From Marchantia polymorpha subsp. ruderalis (taxonomy: Eukaryota; Streptophyta; Marchantiopsida; Marchantiales; Marchantiaceae): a stretch of DNA of 64,000 nt. Positions within the stretch are counted from its first letter, which is position 1. Each line of letters begins with the position of its first letter. Position numbers and translations under genes: made by a program. Below are positions 56,349 through 64,000 of the stretch, one piece after another. The DNA is taken from contig AP031359.1 of assembly GCA_037833965.1 (NCBI GenBank), positions 1,112,001 through 1,176,000 of the forward strand. The letters run 5' to 3'. The notes under the pieces were generated by a model that was given only the letters and a program-made list of their open reading frames with translations, was not told the origin of the DNA and made no database searches.

Positions 56349-58292
56349 TGTGATAGGTCAGTTTTTTTTGTTTTTTTGGAAATAGAATAGTAGGTTGGGA
56401 AATTGAGGTCCGTTTTAACCTTTGAGAGTAGAAGTAATTAAATTAGAACAGTAATAAGTAATCAAAATAGCTGTGTTACGGTGGAAAGGAGGTAGTAATA
56501 GTAATTCGAAGGGAACCTCAGATGTCGCGATGGCCTTCAGGAGAGTAGTGAGGTCCGAACCTGGAGGGACGGATAAGAAGAAGGAAGAATTACCTCACTT
56601 GAGTACCCAGACAAGAACTCGGGAGAGGGTACTCAGCCAGCATACATGAGGACTACGGAGCTTCACGGCCACAAGGGCAGTGAAGGGCACCCGGAGGCGT
56701 AAACGACAGTGCTGCATGGGAAAGAATTCGCATGGCGGCACCTTCAATTTGCACGCATGGAAATCCGTTGAGACGGTGGGGTGCACCCAAGGAGTTCACT
56801 GCTCGATGCTCGCGTTCCACGAACACATTGAGACATCGACGCGAGATAGAGGCGCGAGGACGAGAACAACGAGAACCAGCAATGGCGTGACCGATCAAAT
56901 TGCACGCTCTACAAGTGCCTGAGGTTGGACTACGAGCTTATCACCGCGATTTGATCCTCGTGAAGATGGATTTCCTATTGTGGAGTTGGAATTGAACGAG
57001 CGATGCAATCATTCAGGAGTGGGACAACAATGGGTTGCCGAAGCCACCGGGCTATCCAGGCTATCCCGATACTTGGCAAATCTGGGACTAGAAGAAGGTC
57101 CTGGGTCGGTGCGCGGGTGACGACGGAGATCTTACCTTTGATAGTGAGAGTGTGCGAGTAACAAGAGACGAGGAACGAGCGTATGTTGACCTATTTAAGC
57201 ATCCCCGCACCGAGAAGAATGGGTATCGCACAGTATAGTATCGTGATCAAATGAGGCAGAACATCGCGATGGCTTTGATGCAGATCCTTCGCTCGTCTTG
57301 GCCAACTTATATGATGACTTGGCAGATAGGATTCATCGAGAGAAGCTTGCTAGGAGATAGTATTCATTGGGCGCGAATCTTCTAGACTGCAACCCGACAG
57401 CACATTTGACTAATTCCAGGAGGGTCTCCCTGTTACTTGTTCCCGTTCTTGATTAATTTTTATAGGGATATGAACTTATTGACTGCTGAAGAGACTTATC
57501 GGTTACGACGCACAGTCCTCATTGAGATGCAATCACCAGACTTCCAGGCCCGGTCGAAGATGAAGGCCAGGAGGTTGATTCTGGAAGAGGATAGCAGCAC
57601 AGAGAGTAGGAGAGCTGCGATGAGAGAACGTCTAGTCGCAGGAAGCAGGGCCAGCGGAGAGGGCAGCCAAAGAGAAGGAGAAATCGACGAGGAAGAAGTC
57701 TTGCATTACAGAAGACCGGTCAACTCCTGTCGAACAGTCGCGGGCTTCAAAGAAAGACAAGTGGAAGGCGATCCTGACTGAGGACGTTCCCTTGAGGTGG
57801 AATGAGGTCCCTGTGGGAAGTACCCGGACGAAGTATCCTCCGTAACATGCCACTGAGGTATTGACGATGTCCTCAGATACTGAGGAGGATCCGATGACAT
57901 TAGAGGAAGTTGTGGCGAAGGCCGTAGAAGACGTGGCAGCAGCCGAGAGTGGTCCGCAGAAGGTGGTCTCACCTCGGACCTCCACGGACACAGTCATACT
58001 GGAGATGGGTGAGGAACCCTCACCGGATGAGACACAGTCGCCAGTCTTGGGTGCTGCCGCCTTGTTGAATGTGCAAGTACTTCCGTTGCTCTAGTACCTT
58101 GACCGGAAGCGAGAGAAGTATGCAGAGGGTTGCATCAATGAGTCCTATGCACAGAAAGTGCGCAACAAAACGCGGATCAAGGTGGAGTTGGCAGCTAAGG
58201 TTGCCGCTAAGGAACGTAGGAGTCAGCCGACGGAAGCGAAGTACCAAGCGCTTCAAAAGAGGCTCTCAGAGGAAGTTGAGAAACGACGAAAG
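56349..58292 (+). mobile_element. C-type LTR, 5' portion with gene, cut by a B-type LTR
   Basis: It starts TGTGATAGGTCAG at 56349, inserted just after protease sequence. The leader aligns with that at 47049 (TTTGGAAATAGAATAGT; GTAATTAAATTAGAAC). The gene occupies about 56882-58292. It is interrupted at 58293 by the start of a B-type LTR; the remainder lies beyond the window. Confidence 0.75.
56882..58292 (+). pseudogene. LTR-borne gene of lineage C, copy 2 (3' truncated)
   Basis: Recognisable parts are LVKMDFLLWSWN-like, YPDTWQIWD, LTFDSESVRVTRDEERAYVD, a TYMMTWQIGFIERSLLGDSI stretch, FLINFYRDMNLLTAEE and KARRLILEEDSSTESRRAAM. These are followed by TMSSDTEEDPMTLEEVVAKA, VQVLPLL-YLDRKREKYAEG and a coiled coil QALQKRLSEEVEKRR at the cut. 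The linker EEDSSTES and MSSDTEEDPMTLE align with copy 1, supporting lineage C. Broken, several breaks. Confidence 0.65.
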
Positions 58293-58628
58293 TGTGGTGC
58301 CTAGTTTTTTGTTTTTCTTTAAAAATCAACAAAACTAAAAGATATGTGTCTAGAAAGTAGTTGTACGAGTTAGAACAAGTAGCTTATGACGAGAAATGAT
58401 AGAATTAGTTAGAATTCGTTTACGTCCAAAGATCTTTGGATCTTTGGATCTTCAGCGCAGCCTTTTTGGGCATTGCAAGAGTTGCGTCTTCGGCAAAGAC
58501 ATATTCAAAATTGAATCCCTTTTAGGGATTCAATTTGAATTGCACAACGGGCCGGAAGACGTTCGCACACGTCGGAAATTCTAGTGGGCGCGTGAGGAGG
58601 TAATGTTAGGGCTTCAAGAGTAAGGGCA
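58293..58628 (+). mobile_element. B-type LTR, first 336 bases (continues at 63262)
   Basis: It starts TGTGGTGCCTAGTTTTTTG and proceeds through the B-type leader, including GATCTTTGGATCTTCAGCGC, as in the minus-strand copy near 18.5 kb. It is interrupted by the A-type solo LTR at 58629 and resumes at 63262 after the second GGGCA copy. The flank before it is GAAAG. Confidence 0.8.
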
Positions 58629-59654
58629 TGTAATAATCCAGCAAAGGCTAAAACGGCAGTATAGCAGCAAAAAGGTCGAACCCTCAAGGACAGAGGCAAC
58701 ACAAAGTACTAAATGTCACGTTTAACAGACTATTGAAGAGTTTGAATTCTCAAGCGACTGTCACTCCCAGAAATACTGCAAGTGCTCAACTCTGAGGTCA
58801 CTCGGAGGACACACAATGCAGCGTAGTACCACCCAACACACAGCTGAAACTGGAAAAGCACACTCAGAGGTCGAGTAGGACCTCCTCTTAAGGTTCAGGG
58901 GGAAAGTTTCTTAGGATTACACTTAGAGGATATGCAGGTAGTGACTCCCAACTCCGGCTTTTACAACCCTTTCACTAGTTTTTGCTAGCGCAGGGCACCC
59001 AGGTTGGACTTCCTACTTTGGACCGAAGTCACTCTCACGCGGTGAACAACACACTCAATTCACAAAACGCGCAGAGAATACAGGAACCGAACTGAGAAAC
59101 TGAACTGAGAAAAGATCTAGTGTCACACCATAACAGTCTATTGACGAGTTTGAATTCTCAGGCACTACTCATTCCCAGAAATACTGCAGAGGCTAGCCCC
59201 GAGGGCGTCTTCTACAGCGTAACCTGAATTTACAACCAAGGCTTACTCGAAGTAACAAAACTTCACTTTGGCATTCAGGGGAAAAAACCCGAAGGAGTAC
59301 AAACAGGAACAATCACCCGAAGTTGTAAGGACGAATTGCTCAAGTATCTAACCTGTTACTAGCTCTGAGCATTCAGCAATCACCTGCAGGTGTAGATACA
59401 AACTGCTCAAGTATCTAACCAGTACACTAGCTCTGAACATTTGGTCAAAAGCCTTCAGCTACAAAATGCGGTAACTTCGTCAAGTTGTAGCTCCTATTGC
59501 GCGGTGACAGAACTAAGTACACAAACGCGCACATAAAATGAGTTCCTGATCTGCACTTCCGAAACAGGAAAAATTCCAAGGCAAGACGCCTTGAACTACT
59601 TTATACTTCCTAAGTCCTAACTACCTAACACTCTACACTACACTACACTCCATG

Positions 59655-62162
59655 TCATCTGCTATGTCTCCTGCGCGACGGACTACCGCACACTAACTCC
59701 CTACCCGACCAGTCGTTGGCTCTGCTGCGCAACCCCAGCCGCCAAAGTACCTCGGTCACCTCTGCCTTGAGGTCCGCAATGGCGTCTCGCGACCTCGTCA
59801 GAATAGCATCTAACCTCTTTGTGACCCGCCGCCGGCTTTGACTGTCACCCGACATCAATTCCGCCGCACAAATCTCTAACCCGCGCAATGTGATTCTCTC
59901 CTGCGCAGCCACTTTCCAATGAGTGTAACCTCTAAGGTAGCGGTCCACTCGCTCTGCCAACTCCTCCCGCGTGCGATCTGTCGCGCGCCGGCGATCGCCT
60001 TCAATCTCTACCAGCTGCAGCTCTGCCTCTGCACGTTGCGCTCTCAATTCGCCGCACTACGATTGCAAGTGACGAATTAACTCTTCATCGGCTTGACGTG
60101 CGCTCTGACACTGCTCTAGTAACCGTGTCTATCGCACGAGCTCCTCTGACAAGATGCGATTCTGAGCTTGCTTAGAATCGAGATCCTCCGCGAGCTTCTT
60201 CCGGTGCTTCGCAAATTCCTTCTCCGCATTGTCCAACTTCTCATCTCGCGCCTTGTTGACCGCCTTTTGCAACTTCCGCGAAATGGCGAGGTGTCCACGC
60301 AAGACCTCATTCTTCAATCTCAAATCCTTGATGGTCTCGTCCAAGGAAGCCAACAACCGACTTGTCCTGACCTTGGTCCGCGTCCGATTGCGCACAAATT
60401 CAACGTAGGACCCCCGATGGCGAGGATCACCATACTTCGCCACCTTGTGATCAAGGTACCTCAGCAGGGGTACCACCTGCTCGCACAAGACTCTTGTCAG
60501 CGTGCCTTGCACCGACTCCTCTTCCTGCTCCTCCGAGCTCGACTCATCCTTGTCATCCTCCGTGTGAGGATCTCGGTTGCTACAGAATTCCCCGGCGACT
60601 CTAGGGAGTTGGATTGCGTGGCCTCTGTTGCCGCGGCCGCCGCTCCACTCCCTGCCATAATATCCCAATGTGGTGGGAAACCTGGCTCCCGACAAGTCCG
60701 CTCCTCCTGCTTGATCTGCTACCGCCGAAGGCGCTTGTGCCGAAGGCGACTATGCCGAAGGCACATGTGTCTCCTCCTTCCGTACTTTGTCCGTCGCCGT
60801 TCCCTCACATTGGGCCTGCGCCGAAGGCGTATCGCCGAAGGCGTCTACCGCCGAAGGCGCTTGACACGAAGTCCGTTGAGCCAAAGGCGCTTGGGCCGAA
60901 GGCTCCTCCTCACTCCTCTGCTGCGCCGAAGGCTCTTGACCCGAAGTCGAGTCATTGAATGGTACTTGCTTAGAAGCGCAGCACCTATCCGTCGTCGGCA
61001 CATTCGTCGGTGCCGCATGTTGTCTTCCTTGACCCGAAGGCCTTCTTGCTTCCGCCAAAGGCATCCGTGCCTTCGGTCCATGGAGGTCCGCTGACCTCTC
61101 CGCAGTTTGTGCACTCGCATCCTCCCCCGAGGATGGCGAGTTTCTCCTCTCTACAGCTCTTTCCGTTTTTGCGCTGCTTTCCGACATGACGAGCCTGCGA
61201 GCCTTTTGCTTGGGTCGACTGCAGAGCTTTGTCATCGGCCGCTTTTGGTTGGGAGTAGCAGCATCGTGTTGCTGGCTCTGCTCCGCCTCTCCTTCCCACT
61301 TTCGCTTCCGCGGCCCTCGTGCTGCGAGCGGTTCTTCCTCCGCCCTCGGTTGAGCTGGTGGCGTGCAAGCGGGCGTCTCGTCTTCATCGGTATCGACTTT
61401 GACGTCCTTCACATATCGGCCCGGATTGCTACGTGACAGCAATGGAAATTGTACCTGTCCCGTTGCGGTCAAACATCCCGTCGACCGATAGAAATTGATC
61501 AAGAAAGGGGAGAGGTGATTGATCGATTCTCCCTTCTCCTCGAATGCATGTTGTCTCATCGCCTTCCACAGAATGCGAGTCCAATGAATCGGAGCTCTGG
61601 ACAACACCAACTCCACGAACCCCACCTGCCAAGAAGTTATGTAGGTGGTCCGGTGCGTCTGCAAGAGTTGAATGAGTGCTACCGCGACATTCCTCCGGAA
61701 GCGATCCTTGTAGTCACGGGTCTTGTACCCGTTCTTGCTCGACTTGCTATGCTTGAACAGCGCTCCGAAGGAAGCTTCTTCCTCCGTTGAGACATTGACA
61801 CTCTCACACTCGATCAGAAGATGGCCTTCTTCTCCCGCGCATCTTCCTAACACCTGCTCCAAGTCACTGACTTCCCATCGCTCCAGGTGCGGTCGGAATC
61901 CGCGCGTAGATTGATCCTTGTCCCGCAGCCACTCGCGTATCATATCCGGACACATCAAATTCCATCCCCACAGGAGGAAATTGAGTTTCACCACAGTCAG
62001 CTCGCGCTGGAATGCGCGCAACCCAATTTGCGGTAGCTTTAGCCGAATCATCCGCAGCTGCGTAGCCTTCGACATCGCGTTCTTGAATTCGACCGCGCAC
62101 GTTAGAAGTCCGCGAACTCTCCGTTCTCCGTCCCCAAGCTTCTTGCACGCGGACTCAATCAC
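59655..62162 (-). pseudogene. LTR-borne gene of the 58629-63256 solo LTR (lineage A)
   Basis: This is the longest open stretch of the family here, about 470 codons. The likely start is the ATG at 62075 (MSKATQLRMIRLKLPQIGLR). The N-terminal domain includes KLNFLLWGWNLMCPDMIREW, TRGFRPHLERWEVSDLEQVL, NGYKTRDYKDRFRRNVAVAL, TTYITSWQVGFVELVLSRAP, IHWTRILWKAMRQHAFEEKG and LSPFLINFYRSTGCLTATGQ. The linker has basic KRKWEGEAEQ and KQKARRLVMSESSAKTERAV stretches, which could be nuclear localisation signals, then PSAQ repeats coded by hairpin motifs. The distal part has TRVLCEQVVPLLRYLDHKV, YVEFVRNRTRTKVRTS, a coiled coil and VLWRLGLRSRAND. Broken, a few breaks. Function unknown. Confidence 0.78.
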
Positions 62163-62499
62163 TCAAGGAGCTTCCCGCACTCTCTAGTAAGAACCCTCTG
62201 GCTGCGCACTCAGTTGCTGCACGCTCTCCTGCAACAACCTGGTAGTCGCAACTCTCTCTAATTTTTCTCCGCCGATTTCCTGCTGCGTGGTCGACGCTCG
62301 AGCGAAATTGAAATTGCAAGAATGAGACGTCTGCCTTCGGCGATCAAGATTTCACCGTTCGACACTTGGGAGTGGAGGTCGACCCACTTGATCGCAGCGC
62401 CGGTTTGGAGGCGTAACGGCCTCCTTTGCACGCTCGGCTTCACGCTCCGCCGTTGCGCAAACTCCCACGCTTAAAAATTGAATTCGATTCTGCCGTTGT

Positions 62500-62880
62500 C
62501 TGTTGACTTAGCCTTGCTCGCGCATCGCTGAAGGCGTATTGCCGAAGGCGTGACGGCGAAGGACTTCGTCCTTGGCCGGTTTCTGATTTACTCTCTCCGT
62601 ATCGCCGGAGGCGTTCCGCGGAAGGCACATCGCCGAAGACGCTTCCGACGAAGGCGTTGACTGAAGTCAATGCGTCTTGTCGTTTCCGTTGTTCTTTCTT
62701 GTTCCGCCGAAGGCGCTCTTGCCGTGGGTGCTCCGTTCCGCCGAAGCCGCACCTGCCGCCGAAGGCGTACGGCCAACGTCACACCGCCGAAAACGTTGAC
62801 CTAATATCAATGCATTGGCGCCAAAGACGTTCAGGCGAAGGAGTAAACCGCCGAAGGCGTTCTTCCACCGAAGACGCATC
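62500..62880. repeat. Hairpin-motif cluster in the LTR leader
   Basis: CGCCGAAGGCG and close variants (GCCGAAGGCG, CGCCGGAGGCG, CGCCGAAAACG) occur about every 15-40 bases, as in the leaders at 8830-9650 and 33250-33740. The TATGCGTAGG hairpin type of the 4514-9837 copy was not seen here. Confidence 0.7.
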
Positions 62881-63261
62881 ATCTCAGTAACTTCCGACAC
62901 TCACAACTCAGTGATCTGTCATCCGTTCTAAGATTTTTTTGGGCTTGTTAGAACGAGCACGTTGAGCTCTTTCCAACAAGACCCTAATCAAATCAAGGCG
63001 TTACAAATTGAGACAGTTATGAGGGATTCACTCTATCGCCAAAGGCGCTTCCCTTCAATAGGAACCGTCTGTTCGGGCCAGGACACATGTCCCCGACATT
63101 GCGCCCAACTTAATGATTCTTCAGTATTCTCCTGGACCCATGATCATCCATTTTTACTCTATTTTAGTGTACCAATTACTATTTACAGTTGCTGCTGCGG
63201 TATTGTTTTCCAAAAGTGTTTAAATTCCGCACAAAAACAAAAAGTGGGTTACCACAGGGCA

Positions 63262-64000
63262 GTACCAGGTGTCCTCGCGCCGACATTGCGATATCAAGCA
63301 AGAACAAGCAAGCAAAAGAAAGAGCAAAATTGACTGACCTTGCTAGCAGTAAAGACGCGAATCGAAGTCATGGGGCCAAAGAAGAGTGACAAGGTGCAAA
63401 AATTGGTTCCCATGAAGGTGCCCTACAAAGAATTGCGATCCTTTAGACGCGAGCTAAGCGAGTTGCGACTTGAATTTCTCTTTAGGAATCGGAATTGCGT
63501 CTCGGCGAGTATCTACAAGGAGAAAATCGATAAGAACCAGACCGAGGGCGTGGAGCTTCGACGTAATCCCATGCTCTGGACAGTTGAGCATTGGACGAAG
63601 GTGATGGGACCATGCGCAGGTAGCGACGGGGACCTTTTGTTTGAGAAGAGAAGCGTGGGATTTACACGCACCAAAGAATTCTCTTATTAACCACTCTTCA
63701 GTTCCGGGAGACAAGGAACGAACGGGTGGAAGACAGCGGATTACATCGATCCAAAGAGAAGGGCGATAGCGTTGGAAATTATGCACATCTTGCGACCAGC
63801 GCATACGATGTATGTGACGGCCTGGCAGGTAGGGTTCTTTGAGCAAATCTTGAAGGGACAAGGAGTACACTTGGCAAAGATCTTTCACAATCTTGTCTGG
63901 GTGAATGCGTCCGATTGGTGGACATGACCATTAGTCAATCATCTCACTTCCTTCCTGGTGATTTTCTACCGAGGCATGGGGTTGCTTACAAGAGAGGAGG
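63262..64000 (+). pseudogene. B-type LTR continued, with start of its gene (runs off the window)
   Basis: After the second GGGCA copy the B-type leader resumes, and the gene starts at ATG 63370 (MGPKKSDKVQKLVPMKVPYK), followed by ELRSFRRELSELRLEFLF, NRNCVSASIYKEKIDKNQ and LRRNPMLWTVEHWTKVMGPC. Further on come remnants of the HILRPAHTMYVTAWQVGFFE stretch and a VIFYRGMGLLTRE-type motif at the window edge. It matches the copies at 18250 and 52270. A broken fossil in the visible part, and incomplete because of the window end. Confidence 0.75.

Larger units (their letters stand above)
58629..63256 (-). mobile_element. Solo LTR, A-type, 4.6 kb, with internal gene; TSD GGGCA
   Basis: On the minus strand it starts TGTGGTAACCCAC at 63256 and ends GCTGGATTATTACA at 58629. 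GGGCA flanks it on both sides (58624-58628 and 63257-63261). It holds the TATA-like box (63160-63170), a hairpin-rich leader (62500-62880), the gene and the doubled unit (58690-59600). This is the best preserved A-type copy in the window. It sits inside a B-type LTR, which sits inside a C-type LTR, so it is the youngest of that stack. Confidence 0.9.

Noticed and set aside
60168-61094. 308-aa plus-strand frame
   Set aside because: Arg/Leu-rich shadow of the minus-strand LTR gene; no domain, and not kept in the other A-type copies.
1-64000. tRNA or rRNA genes
   Set aside because: No cloverleaf with proper A and B boxes or rRNA-like stretch was noticed; the only tRNA-related sequences are primer-binding sites.

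Overview
This window looks like repeat-dense nuclear DNA of a land plant, probably a liverwort of the Marchantia type. The evidence for a plant is Ty3 retrotransposon pol of the Athila/Tat kind, a primer site like that of plant Athila/Tat elements, a hAT-type MITE, and one exon resembling plant proteins named 'stress response NST1-like'. The liverwort guess rests on memory: many Marchantia polymorpha predicted proteins share motifs such as VLCEQVVPLLRYLD with the reading frames here. No search was run.

Most of the window is one superfamily of Ty3/gypsy elements with very long LTRs (about 3.5-5.3 kb). Three solo LTRs have TG...CA ends and perfect 5-bp target-site duplications: 4514-9837 (AGAAA), 15192-18674 (GCGTC) and 58629-63256 (GGGCA). 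Each carries, inside the LTR and in the sense direction, a large gene with a conserved N-terminal domain, a variable low-complexity linker, a coiled coil and a conserved C-terminal domain. A 3' LTR next to a polypurine tract (49175-52701) and a 5' LTR next to a primer-binding site (34474-38186) show the same layout, so the gene belongs to the LTR. At least three lineages of LTR and gene (called A, B and C here) are present. All copies in the window look broken and are treated as fossils.

Layout: 1-3335 holds a pol fragment joined to an ORF-less LTR fragment. 3336-10108 is a host exon (NST1-like) cut by an A-type solo LTR. 10109-15186 holds an unrecognised dispersed repeat, two unrecognised small reading frames and AT-rich DNA. 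15192-18674 is a B-type solo LTR. 18680-21830 is AT-rich, probably single-copy DNA with a 45-bp tandem repeat and a 310-bp hAT MITE. 21840-40625 is a pile of minus-strand gag-pol fragments and LTRs, some nested. 40626-43166 is unrecognised sequence ending in an inverted copy of the 10.1-kb repeat. 43167-49174 is a plus-strand, internally reduced element. 49175-53800 is a minus-strand 3' LTR with polypurine tract and integrase. 53801-64000 is a nest in which a gag-protease fragment is interrupted by a C-type LTR, that by a B-type LTR, and that by an A-type solo LTR.

Two points deserve most attention. One is the gene carried inside the LTR, which would lie in the 5' leader if transcription starts at the TATA-like box near the LTR start, and which solo LTRs keep as a stand-alone promoter-plus-gene unit. 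The other is a set of short perfect hairpin motifs (CGCC-GAA-GGCG, CGCCTA-TGCG-TAGGCG and a GGCGG/CCGCC stem) scattered through both the LTR leader and the coding linker, some with base changes that keep the pairing.
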